64,000 bases of DNA from Candidatus Flavonifractor merdavium (GTDB lineage: Bacteria > Bacillota > Clostridia > Oscillospirales > Oscillospiraceae): NCBI GenBank assembly GCA_019119335.1, contig DWXF01000021.1:1-64000 (forward strand). Direction: 5' to 3'. Both the position numbers and the translations under genes were made by a program. The notes beneath the pieces were generated by a model. The model worked only from the letters and a program-made list of their open reading frames with translations, did no database searches and was not told where the DNA came from. Numbering within the stretch: position 1 is the stretch's first letter; every line of letters starts with the position of its first letter. Positions 16,733 through 24,849 of the stretch are shown piece by piece.

Positions 16733-18688
16733 TCAGATATCCCGCATGGCGTAGTAGGCCTCGCTCATGGCCTGGGTGATCTGCCGGGGAGCCTTGCAGT
16801 CGCCCACCACAAAGTATTCAGGGGTCAGGTTGACCAGCTCGTTGGTCTCGTCCCGGCGGGGACGCAGGCCAGCGGCGCAGATGATCTGGTCGGCGGGCAG
16901 CTCCATCTCCTGACCGTCGGGTCCCTTGCAGCGCAGGCCGGTTTCGGTGACGGCGCAGGCGGCGGTGTTCAGATAGGCGGGGATGTCCTTGAGCTGCTGC
17001 TCCAGAGCCATACGGTGGAACTCGTTGACCTCCTTGGCCAGGCCATCCATCATCTCCACGATGCACACCTGCTTGCCCATGTTCCGCAGGTTGATGGCAA
17101 CCTCGCAGCCCACCAGGCCGCCGCCCAGCACCACAATGCGCTGCCCCAGCGTCTCGGGGTGCTCCTCCGCCTGGGGGGCCTGGAGCACCTTTGGGCTGTC
17201 AATGCCGGGAATGGGGGGCAGGAAGGGCACCGCCCCGATGGCAATGACCAGAACGTCGGGGTTTTCCTGGAGCACCAGTTCTTTCGTAACGGTGGTATTC
17301 AGCCGGAGCTCCGCGCCGCAGTTCATGGCGCGCCGCTTTATGCACTCCAGATAGGCGTTCAGATCGGCCTTGAAGTCCACAAAGGCGGCGTGCCTGATGG
17401 CGCCGCCCAGGGCGTCGGAGGCCTCGCACAGGATCACCTGATGGCCCCGGGCCGCAGCGGTGACGGCGGCCTCCATACCGGCGGGGCCGCCGCCGGCGAT
17501 CAGCACCTTTTTCCTCCTGACTGCGGGCGCGGGCAGACACTGGTTAAACAGCTCGTGGCCGATTACCGGATTGACGGTGCAGCGGATATGGTTGCGCTCG
17601 GTGTTGCCTCCCAGGCAGACAAAGCAGCGCAGACAGGGGGTGATCTCCTCTTTCTTCCCGGCGTAGGCCTTCTTTGGGAAGTCGGGGTCGGCGATCAGGC
17701 CCCGGGCGATCTCCACAATATCAGCCTGACCGGAGGCGATGATCTCCTCGCACTGGGCGGGGTCGTCCAGGGCGCCCACGCAGGCCACCGGCTTCTTGAC
17801 CACCTTCTTGATCTCGGCGGCCAGGTAGACGTTGCAGCCGTGGGGCAGGAACATGGAGGGGTGGGTGCGGACAAACAGCCCCTCATCGTCGTGGCTGCCG
17901 CAGGAGATGTGGAAGAGATCCACCTTGTCCTCCAGCATGAGGGCCAGCTCCTTATATTCCTCCAGGTGCATGCCGCCTTCCACAAAGTCGTCGCCGTTGA
18001 GCCGCAGCTCAATGGGGAAATTCCGGCCGATGCGCTTGCGGACGGCGTCCAGGGCGAGCATCAGGAACCGGGCCCGATTCTCCAGGCTGCCACCGAACTC
18101 ATCCTTCCGGTGGTTGTACTTGGGGGATAGGAACTGGTTGAACAGCCAGCCGTGGGCTGCGTGGACCATCACCAGACCAAAGCCGGCCTGTTTGGCCACG
18201 CCGGCCGCCTTTCCCCAGGACTCCACAATGCGGTAGATCATGTCCTGGGGCATCTCATGAACCTGCTCCCCGGTGGGCATGGTCAGGTCGCTGGCGCCGT
18301 AGGCCTTGCCCTTGCTGGCGGTATCGGTGCCGCCAATGCTGGACAGGCCGGCATACATGCCGCCGTGGGACAGCTCGATATTGGCAATGGCGCCTCCCCG
18401 GTTGATGGCGTCCACCGTGCGGGACAGGCAAGGAAGGATGTGGGGATCGTCCATGGCCACCTGCCGGTCATGGCTGCGGCCGGTGGCGGTATCCACAATA
18501 CTTTCCCCCAGCGTAACGACGGCTGCGCCGCCGGCGGCCTTCCGTCCGTAGTAGGCCATATTGTCATCCGTCAGGTGACCCTGGGGCGTAAGGCTCATCA
18601 TACCGGTAGGCGCGGCAAAGATACGGTTTTTTATGTAGAGATTTCCCACCTGCAGCGGAGTAAAGAGATGCGGATACTGCAGCTGCAT
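16733..18688 (-). CDS. Old-yellow-enzyme/2,4-dienoyl-CoA reductase-type flavoprotein
   Basis: 651 aa, ATG at 18688 with AAGGAG. Residues 1-~340 form an OYE TIM barrel (FMN); a four-cysteine [4Fe-4S] site follows (CLRCFVC...CTVNP); the C-terminal half has two dinucleotide folds, FAD (GGGPAGMEAA) and NADH (GGGLVGCEVA). This is the FadH/trimethylamine-dehydrogenase/BaiCD layout: NADH electrons pass via FAD and the cluster to FMN to reduce an activated C=C bond, or in reverse oxidise the substrate. It is the first gene of the operon. Such enzymes in gut Clostridia act on bile acids, enoates and flavonoid-like compounds; the substrate here is unknown. Confidence 0.88.
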   Translation of the reverse strand: MQLQYPHLFTPLQVGNLYIKNRIFAAPTGMMSLTPQGHLTDDNMAYYGRKAAGGAAVVTLGESIVDTATGRSHDRQVAMDDPHILPCLSRTVDAINRGGAIANIELSHGGMYAGLSSIGGTDTASKGKAYGASDLTMPTGEQVHEMPQDMIYRIVESWGKAAGVAKQAGFGLVMVHAAHGWLFNQFLSPKYNHRKDEFGGSLENRARFLMLALDAVRKRIGRNFPIELRLNGDDFVEGGMHLEEYKELALMLEDKVDLFHISCGSHDDEGLFVRTHPSMFLPHGCNVYLAAEIKKVVKKPVACVGALDDPAQCEEIIASGQADIVEIARGLIADPDFPKKAYAGKKEEITPCLRCFVCLGGNTERNHIRCTVNPVIGHELFNQCLPAPAVRRKKVLIAGGGPAGMEAAVTAAARGHQVILCEASDALGGAIRHAAFVDFKADLNAYLECIKRRAMNCGAELRLNTTVTKELVLQENPDVLVIAIGAVPFLPPIPGIDSPKVLQAPQAEEHPETLGQRIVVLGGGLVGCEVAINLRNMGKQVCIVEMMDGLAKEVNEFHRMALEQQLKDIPAYLNTAACAVTETGLRCKGPDGQEMELPADQIICAAGLRPRRDETNELVNLTPEYFVVGDCKAPRQITQAMSEAYYAMRDI

Positions 18689-18744
18689 GTAAAACACTCC
18701 TTCCTGATGTGTGGTTCCGGACACAGAATTTTCTGTCTGGCATC

Positions 18745-18774
18745 ATTGTAATAAGATTTTTAAAACATCGGCAA
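18745..18774 (-). promoter_or_regulatory. Probable sigma-70 promoter of the flavoprotein operon
   Basis: TTGCCG, 18-bp spacer, TACAAT on the minus strand, about 55 bases upstream of the ATG, with a dyad immediately behind it. Confidence 0.55.
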
Positions 18775-18783
18775 ACAAAGATT

Positions 18784-18801
18784 TTCCGTTTTATAACGGA
18801 A
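18784..18801. promoter_or_regulatory. Operator-like dyad 1 in the divergent region
   Basis: TTCCGTT-TTAT-AACGGAA, perfect 7-bp arms, 10 bases upstream of the leftward -35 box. It has the same half-site as dyad 2. Confidence 0.7.
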
Positions 18802-18850
18802 AGCGGCAGGTGTTGGAACATGCAGAAAGAAACGGAAAATGCGGCATTTA

Positions 18851-18866
18851 TCCGTTGCGCAACGGA
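18851..18866. promoter_or_regulatory. Operator-like dyad 2 in the divergent region
   Basis: TCCGTTGCGCAACGGA, a perfect 16-bp palindrome 10 bases upstream of the rightward -35 box. Its centre is 66 bp from that of dyad 1, about six helical turns. Confidence 0.7.
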
Positions 18867-18876
18867 AAGAGTTGGG

Positions 18877-18906
18877 TTGCAGGGCCGCGCACGCCTCTGG
18901 TAATAT
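18877..18906 (+). promoter_or_regulatory. Probable sigma-70 promoter of the ABC importer operon
   Basis: TTGCAG, 18-bp spacer, TAATAT, about 100 bases upstream of the hydroxyacid dehydrogenase start. Confidence 0.55.
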
Positions 18907-19009
18907 GGCACCGTAAATTACGACGAAAAGCACACCAGGAAAGCCACAAACGGCCGTCAAGTTGCCGGAATGGTATTGGAGCGTTTGTGCAATGCGTGAG
19001 GAGGCAGTT

Positions 19010-20062
19010 ATGAAAAAGAAAATGCTTTTGTGCACTCCGATTGGGGAAAAGCGTCTGGCGGAAATCAAGGAATACTGCGACGTCACCATCGGCGGCGAGC
19101 TGAAATACGGCAAAGGCAATGTGGATTCCGCTCAGTTCCAAAAGGATGCGGAGGGCTATGAGCTGGTGGTTTTGGGCGACGAGGTGGCCAACGGCGAAAT
19201 GCTGCGGGACTGGGCTGCTTCCGGCATGAAGTTCATCGGCTGCGCCAAGGGCACCCCCGCCACTGTGGATAACGCCACGCTGATGGAGCTGGGCATCGAC
19301 CTGTCCTACACCCCCGGCCGCAACGCTGTGACGGTGGCGGAGTTCACCATCGGCCTGATGCTGGCGGTGGTCCGGCACATCGGCTGCTGCTTCCACGACC
19401 TGCGCTCCGGACGCTATGTGGGCCAGCCTAGCGAGAATGTCTATGATGTGCCCGACGTGAAGAACGTGGTGTGGGGCCCCCTGGATGAGACCCACCCCGC
19501 CGTTCACTACGGCATCGGCTTCGAGCTCCACGGCCACACCCTGGGCATCGCGGGCTTCGGCGCCATCGGCCGCAAGGTGGCTGAGCTGGCCCGGGCTTTC
19601 GGTATGACCGTTCTGGCCTATGATCCCTTTGTTCCCGCTGAAGCCATCCAGGCGGCCGGCTGCGTACCCTCCACTCTGGACGAGATGCTCTCCGGCAGCG
19701 ACATCGTCAGCATCCACCTGCCGGTGCTGCCTGAGACCCGGGCCACGGTCAATAAGGACTGGTTCTCCAAGATGAAGCCCACCGCCTACCTGATCAACAC
19801 CGCCCGGGCCGCGGTCATCGACCAGAAGGACCTGGTGGAGGCCCTGCAGAACGGCACCATCCACGGCGCCGCCCTGGATGTGTACTGGCAGGAGCCCATC
19901 CCCGCCAATCACCCCCTGCTGAGCATGGACCACGTGCTCCTCACTCCCCACATCGCCGGCATGAGCACCGACGTGGACGGCTGGTCCGGGGAGCTGATGG
20001 CCCAGGAAATTCTGGCCTACCTGAAAGGTGAGCCCCGCAAGTACCTCTGGAAACGGAAGTAA
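19010..20062 (+). CDS. D-isomer-specific 2-hydroxyacid dehydrogenase
   Basis: 350 aa; the ATG at 19010 follows GAGGAGG. Rossmann motif GIAGFGAIGRKVAELA; arginine in INTARAAVID; glutamate in the QEP segment; active-site histidine in LLTPHIAG. The family reduces 2-keto acids or oxidises D-2-hydroxyacids with NAD(H), and also includes D-3-phosphoglycerate and erythronate-type enzymes. It is the first gene of the operon with the ABC importer, so it probably acts on an acid derived from the imported substrate. A small GGGTT-CGGC-AGCCC hairpin lies between it and the binding-protein gene. Confidence 0.87.
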   Translation: MKKKMLLCTPIGEKRLAEIKEYCDVTIGGELKYGKGNVDSAQFQKDAEGYELVVLGDEVANGEMLRDWAASGMKFIGCAKGTPATVDNATLMELGIDLSYTPGRNAVTVAEFTIGLMLAVVRHIGCCFHDLRSGRYVGQPSENVYDVPDVKNVVWGPLDETHPAVHYGIGFELHGHTLGIAGFGAIGRKVAELARAFGMTVLAYDPFVPAEAIQAAGCVPSTLDEMLSGSDIVSIHLPVLPETRATVNKDWFSKMKPTAYLINTARAAVIDQKDLVEALQNGTIHGAALDVYWQEPIPANHPLLSMDHVLLTPHIAGMSTDVDGWSGELMAQEILAYLKGEPRKYLWKRK

Positions 20063-20124
20063 AGGGTTCGGCAGCCCTTTCTTTGATGTAACAACTCATC
20101 AATTATTAAAAGGAGAGAATGTAC

Positions 20125-21318
20125 ATGAAGCTCGTATCCAAGAGACTGCTCCCCCTCTGTCTGGCCGGTGCCATGGTACTGGGCATGACCGCCTGCGGCA
20201 ACAGCGACTCCGGCAGCGAGTCCCCCGCCGGCAACAGCGGCACCCCCGCCGCCACCGGCGAGAACACTCCCTCCGGCGGCGCTGAGGGCGCCAGCTACAC
20301 CTTCGGCTACAACAACTTCGGTCAGGGCGCCTACCCGCTGGACCTGAACGAGTCCACCACCGAGTACGCGCTGGAGTGCATGGGCATGGAGATGACCGTG
20401 GTCAACAACCAGTTCACCGTGGACAACCTGATGACCGGCGCCCAGAACCAGATCGCCCAGGGCGTGGACGGCATGATCTTCTGGAGCGCTGCCGACACCC
20501 TGTTCCAGCCCTTCAGCGAGCTGTGCGAGAGCACCCAGACTCCCTTTGCCCTGGGCGACAAGTATCCCCAGAGCGATGAGACCAAGGCTATGCTCCGTGC
20601 CAACCCCTACTTCGCCGGCGCTATCTCCACCGACGATATCTCCACCGGCTCCGACATGGCCCAGATGGCTCTGGACGCCGGCCACAGAACCGCCGTTATT
20701 ATCGCCGCCGCTGTGGGCGATATCAACCACGACCTGCGCATCCAGGGTTTCACCGAGACCTTCGAGGCCGGCGGCGGCGAGGTGCTGGCCGTCGCCCACT
20801 GCGCCGATCCCTCTGAGGCCGTGCAGAAATCCAACGACATGCTGACCGCCTATCCCGATGTGGACTGCATGTACGGCTCCGGCGGCGACTACTCCCAGGG
20901 CCTGCTGAGCGCTCTGGAGAGCGCCGGTCTGGCCGGTGAAATGACCATCTACGGCACCGACATCGACCCCAACGTGATCCAGGCCGTCCGTGACGGCACC
21001 ATCGCCGCCGCCAACGGCGCCGCCGGCCCCTACTGCGCCGGTATCGCCGGCGCTCTGCTGGTGAACTACCTGGACGGCCACCCCATTCTGGACGAAAACG
21101 GCGAGGCCCCCATGAGCAACGGCATCATGACCGTCACCATCACCGCCGAGAACGTGGACGACTACGAGGAGTACTGGGTCAACAACCAGATCTTCAGCCC
21201 CGAGGATTATCAGAACCTGCTGTACCGCTACAACCCCGAGGTCACCTGGCAGGACTATGTGGACATGATCGAGGGCTACACCTTTGACAACATGCTGGCG
21301 CAGCGTCAGGCCGGCTAA
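20125..21318 (+). CDS. Sugar-type ABC transporter substrate-binding lipoprotein
   Basis: 397 aa; the ATG at 20125 has AAAAGGAG at a 9-nt spacing, better than the ATG two codons earlier. The signal peptide ends in a lipobox (GMTAC), so the mature protein is lipid-anchored outside the membrane; a flexible Gly/Ser/Thr linker follows. The remainder fits the type 1 periplasmic-binding fold of the ribose/xylose class (ITAENVDDYEEYWV near the C-terminus is not diagnostic). It captures the substrate for the permeases and ATPase encoded downstream. A strong hairpin after the stop probably protects its mRNA. Confidence 0.87.
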   Translation: MKLVSKRLLPLCLAGAMVLGMTACGNSDSGSESPAGNSGTPAATGENTPSGGAEGASYTFGYNNFGQGAYPLDLNESTTEYALECMGMEMTVVNNQFTVDNLMTGAQNQIAQGVDGMIFWSAADTLFQPFSELCESTQTPFALGDKYPQSDETKAMLRANPYFAGAISTDDISTGSDMAQMALDAGHRTAVIIAAAVGDINHDLRIQGFTETFEAGGGEVLAVAHCADPSEAVQKSNDMLTAYPDVDCMYGSGGDYSQGLLSALESAGLAGEMTIYGTDIDPNVIQAVRDGTIAAANGAAGPYCAGIAGALLVNYLDGHPILDENGEAPMSNGIMTVTITAENVDDYEEYWVNNQIFSPEDYQNLLYRYNPEVTWQDYVDMIEGYTFDNMLAQRQAG

Positions 21319-21333
21319 ACCACCCGAACCCGA

Positions 21334-21366
21334 GATGAGCGGGAGGAGTTCCTCCTCCCGCTCATC
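21334..21366 (+). promoter_or_regulatory. Intercistronic hairpin after the binding-protein gene
   Basis: A perfect 15-bp stem (GATGAGCGGGAGGAG) with a 3-nt loop and no strong T-run. Hairpins here commonly give higher binding-protein than permease expression by partial termination or 3' mRNA protection. Confidence 0.7.
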
Positions 21367-21390
21367 GTCCAATAAAAGTAGGTGAAATCA

Positions 21391-22359
21391 GTGGAGAAAC
21401 TCCAGACGAAACAACAGTCAACGAGCCAGACCAGCACCATCATCGGCATTGTGATCCTCATCGTCCTGCTGGCGGCCCTCCATTTCATTACCGGCGGAAA
21501 ACTCCTGACACCCAGCAACATCAAGACCATTCTGGTCAACGCCTCCACCCCGACCTTCATTGCGCTGGCCTTTGTGTTTCTGCAGGCCAGCGGCTTTACC
21601 GATCTGTCTCTGGGCGCCGCCATCATTCTGGGCGCCAACGTGGCAGGCACCTTCGGCAATATGATGGGCTATCCCGGGCTGCTGCTGGGCGGACTGGTCA
21701 GCGGCATCATTCTGATGACCATTAACTTCTGCGTATTCCAGTTCACCAAGATCCCCTCCTGGATCGCCGGACTGGGCATGACTATGATCTACGAGGCTAT
21801 CGCCTTCTTCTATTCCCAGCAGCGCCTGAACGCGGGCCTGCGCGTCGTTAATTTGGAAAGTGAGTACCGGTCCCTGGGCCAGGCTCCCCTGGTGTTTGTC
21901 GTGATGGCCATTGGTCTGGTCTTGGCATATTTTATCTACAACCGCACCACCGTGGGCCTGAATATCCGGGCTGTGGGCGGCAACCAGAGCGTGGCCCGGG
22001 TCATGGGCATCCCCATGACCAAGACGGTGATCCTCAGCGGCGCCATCGCCGGCATCTTTGTGGGACTGGCCTCGGTGGTGAAGATCAGCTTCGCCGCCAG
22101 CGTGCCCGCCGTCAGCGGCCTTGCCAGTCTGAGCGGCACCTTCCAGCCCCTGGCCGCCGTGCTGATGGCCTCCGCCCTCTCCAAGCGCATCAACATCACC
22201 ATTGGCGCTTTGATCGGCACCGTATTCATTATGACTGTGTTTAATATCCTGACCCTCCTGGGCGTACCCTCCGGCACCTGGCAGGAGGTCTGCCTGGGCA
22301 TCTCGGTGGTGGTGTTCGGCATCGTGGCCAACCGCCGGAACGCGGAGGTGGTAAAATGA
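21391..22359 (+). CDS. ABC transporter permease, ribose/xylose type
   Basis: 322 aa from GTG at 21391, which has AGGTGA 5 nt upstream; an in-frame GTG at 21382 lacks one. About nine to ten membrane helices are visible. The loop IRAVGGNQSVARVMGIP matches the BPD_transp_2 (RbsC/XylH) coupling segment that contacts the ATPase. It ends in an ATGA overlap with the ATPase gene. It is one of two different permeases in this operon, suggesting a heterodimeric channel in the cytoplasmic membrane. Confidence 0.88.
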   Translation: MEKLQTKQQSTSQTSTIIGIVILIVLLAALHFITGGKLLTPSNIKTILVNASTPTFIALAFVFLQASGFTDLSLGAAIILGANVAGTFGNMMGYPGLLLGGLVSGIILMTINFCVFQFTKIPSWIAGLGMTMIYEAIAFFYSQQRLNAGLRVVNLESEYRSLGQAPLVFVVMAIGLVLAYFIYNRTTVGLNIRAVGGNQSVARVMGIPMTKTVILSGAIAGIFVGLASVVKISFAASVPAVSGLASLSGTFQPLAAVLMASALSKRINITIGALIGTVFIMTVFNILTLLGVPSGTWQEVCLGISVVVFGIVANRRNAEVVK

Positions 22360-23870
22360 GCGAGAAAAAGAATGAATACGCCTTCCAGGTTACCGGCCTG
22401 AACAAGCGCTTCGGCCCCACCCACGCCAACAAGGACATCAACTTCACTCTGAAGCGGGGCGAGGTGCGGGGTCTGGCCGGTGAGAACGGCTCGGGCAAGT
22501 CCACCCTCCTCTCCCAGCTGGCCGGCATTTACATCAGCGATTCCGGCACCATTCTGAAGGACGGCCAGCCCTACGCCCCCGACAGCCCGCTGTACGCCAT
22601 TGAGCACGGCGTGTCCATCGTGGTGCAGGAGCTGGGCCTCATCGGCAACCTGCCCGCGGGCATCAACGTGTTCCTGGGCCGCACCAAGCCCTTCTCCAAA
22701 TTCGGCGTGGTCAATGTCAAGAAGGTACAGCAGCAGGCCAACCAGATTCTGGACAAGTGGGGCCTGCCCCAGGTGCCCCTGCACCGCATGGCCGCCGCCA
22801 TGAACGTGGAGACAAAAAAGATCGTGGAGCTGGCCCGCGCCCTCTCCACCGATCCTGACATCCTGATTCTGGACGAGGTGACCCAGGCCCTGTCTCAGGA
22901 CAACCGTGTGAAGTTACATAAGCTCATCCAGAAGTACCGGGAGCTGGGCCGGTCGGTCATTCTGATCACCCACGATCTGGAGGAAATGCTGGAGATCACC
23001 GACAGCATCTCCATTCTCCGGGACGGCGAGCTCATTGAGACTGTGGACAGCAAGGAGCTGGACGTGGAAACCCTCCGCTCCAAGATGGTGGGCCGCAGTC
23101 TGGAGGGTGAGTACTACCGCAGCGACATGGAGACCAGCCACGAGGAGGAGGTCGTCCTGTCGGTGGAGGATCTGAGCACCGAGAGCGGCCTGAAGGACGT
23201 GACCTTCCAGGTCCACAAGGGCGAGATCATGGCCCTGTGCGGACTGAGCGACTCGGGCATCCACGAGGTGGGCAAGGCGGTATACGGCCTGACCCACATC
23301 CGGAAGGGCCATGTCAGGCTGGTGCCCGATCAGGTGGAGATCCGCCACCACTCCCAGGCGTGGAAGCACCGGGTGGGCTACGTACCCAAGGACCGCGACA
23401 ACGAGGCCCTGATGCTCAACGCCTCCATCCGCGAGAATTCCTGCATGAGTTCGGTCCCCCAGCTGACGGGCAAGGCCCTGCTGGTGAAAAACGGCGATCT
23501 GGACCGGCTGGCCAATCAGGTCCGGGAGCAGTTCCAGGTCAAGTGTACCGGCATCGACCAGGTCATCAACGCCCTCAGCGGCGGCAACAAGCAGAAAATC
23601 AACCTGGGGCGCTGGCTGGTCAAGGACCTGCAGCTGCTGGTTGTGGACTGCCCCACCCGCGGCGTGGACGTGGGCGTCAAGGCTTACCTCTACCAGTGTC
23701 TGCGGGAGGCCAAGAAAAAAGGTATGGCCATTCTGATGATTACCGACGAGCTGCCCGAGGCCATCGGTATGGCGGATAACATCCTGGTCATGAAGGACGG
23801 CAGCGTCTCCGGCCAGGTCACCAGAAGCTCCGGCTTCAGTGAAGAGTCCATCGTGCAGGTGATGATATGA
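22356..23870 (+). CDS. Sugar ABC transporter ATP-binding protein (two NBDs)
   Basis: 504 aa with two nucleotide-binding domains, as in RbsA/MglA. Domain 1 has Walker A GENGSGKST and Walker B ILILDEVTQALS but a degenerate signature motif; domain 2 has a degenerate Walker A (GLSDSGIHE) but a good signature (ALSGGNKQK) and Walker B (LLVVDCPTRGVDVG). Such asymmetry is usual in this subfamily. It powers import through the permeases on either side; the start and stop overlap both neighbours by 4 bases. Confidence 0.9.
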   Translation: MSEKKNEYAFQVTGLNKRFGPTHANKDINFTLKRGEVRGLAGENGSGKSTLLSQLAGIYISDSGTILKDGQPYAPDSPLYAIEHGVSIVVQELGLIGNLPAGINVFLGRTKPFSKFGVVNVKKVQQQANQILDKWGLPQVPLHRMAAAMNVETKKIVELARALSTDPDILILDEVTQALSQDNRVKLHKLIQKYRELGRSVILITHDLEEMLEITDSISILRDGELIETVDSKELDVETLRSKMVGRSLEGEYYRSDMETSHEEEVVLSVEDLSTESGLKDVTFQVHKGEIMALCGLSDSGIHEVGKAVYGLTHIRKGHVRLVPDQVEIRHHSQAWKHRVGYVPKDRDNEALMLNASIRENSCMSSVPQLTGKALLVKNGDLDRLANQVREQFQVKCTGIDQVINALSGGNKQKINLGRWLVKDLQLLVVDCPTRGVDVGVKAYLYQCLREAKKKGMAILMITDELPEAIGMADNILVMKDGSVSGQVTRSSGFSEESIVQVMI

Positions 23871-24841
23871 AACGTACAAAAGTTCAGCTGTTTGATTTGC
23901 TTCCCCTGATCGCCCTGGTGGTTCTGGTCATCGCGTTCGGCATCACGTCTCAGGGGAGGATCTTCTCCCCGTTCAACCTCAAGTCCATCTGCACCCAGTC
24001 CATCCCCGTTATCATCGGCGGTCTGGGCGTTATGTTCGCCGTGGCCATGGGCGGGTGCGACCTGTCCGTGGGCGCCGTGGCCGCCGTCTCCGCCACCGTG
24101 GGCGCCTGGGTGGGCAGCCAGTACGGCCTGCCCGTCATGATCCTGGTGGCCCTGCTCATCGGGCTGGTCTCCGGCATTGTGGTGGGCTTCATCGTCTCCC
24201 GGCTCCACGTGCCCTCCTTCATGGTCACCCTGGCCATGCTGATCGGCATGCGCGGCTTTGTCAACGCCCTGCTGTCCGCCTGGGGCCAGGTGTACAACCC
24301 CGACGGGCTGGGCGAGCTCAGCTCCTTCGGCGCCAGCATGGCCCTGGTGGTGGTTCTGGTGATCGTGGTGGGCTATGTGTTTGAAAAGACCAGCTTCGGC
24401 TACTACTGCAAGGGCATGGGCGAAAACGAAAACACCATGAAGAGCATCGGCGTGGACACCGCCAAGGTCCGCCACATCGCCTATATCATCTCCGGCGTGC
24501 TGGCCTCCGTCATGGGACTGGTGCTGATCTCCAGCGTGGGCGGCTCCAGCAGCACTCTGGGCCAGTTCATGGAGATGAAGATTCAGATGGCCATTTTCCT
24601 GGGCGGCGTGCTGGTCACCGGCGGTATAAAGTCCAAGATCTACAAGCTGATTCTGGGCTCCCTGTCCATCACCGTCATCACCAACGGCCTGACCCTCAGC
24701 GGCGCCGGCGGCGGCATTACCGAGATGGTGGAGGGCATTCTGCTGATGCTGATCCTGTTCGTCACCATCAAGACCTCCAGCCTGCCCGGCAAGGGCCGGT
24801 CCAGCAAGGACAAGAACAAGCAGGCCGCGGCGGTGGGCTGA
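23867..24841 (+). CDS. ABC transporter permease, ribose/xylose type (second)
   Basis: 324 aa, ATGA overlap with the ATPase. Eight to ten hydrophobic helices, with the coupling segment KGMGENENTMKSIGVDTAKVR resembling RbsC-family permeases. It has a lysine-rich cytosolic tail (KGRSSKDKNKQ). It is the last gene of the importer operon. The next gene is convergent and begins only 8 bases on, with no terminator between them. Confidence 0.88.
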   Translation: MKRTKVQLFDLLPLIALVVLVIAFGITSQGRIFSPFNLKSICTQSIPVIIGGLGVMFAVAMGGCDLSVGAVAAVSATVGAWVGSQYGLPVMILVALLIGLVSGIVVGFIVSRLHVPSFMVTLAMLIGMRGFVNALLSAWGQVYNPDGLGELSSFGASMALVVVLVIVVGYVFEKTSFGYYCKGMGENENTMKSIGVDTAKVRHIAYIISGVLASVMGLVLISSVGGSSSTLGQFMEMKIQMAIFLGGVLVTGGIKSKIYKLILGSLSITVITNGLTLSGAGGGITEMVEGILLMLILFVTIKTSSLPGKGRSSKDKNKQAAAVG

Positions 24842-24849
24842 GTCCGCCG

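Noticed and set aside
18739-18753. TGGCATCATTGTAAT as a possible sigma-54 promoter
   Set aside because: The GC at -12 is missing, and this segment overlaps a better sigma-70 -10 box on the opposite strand.
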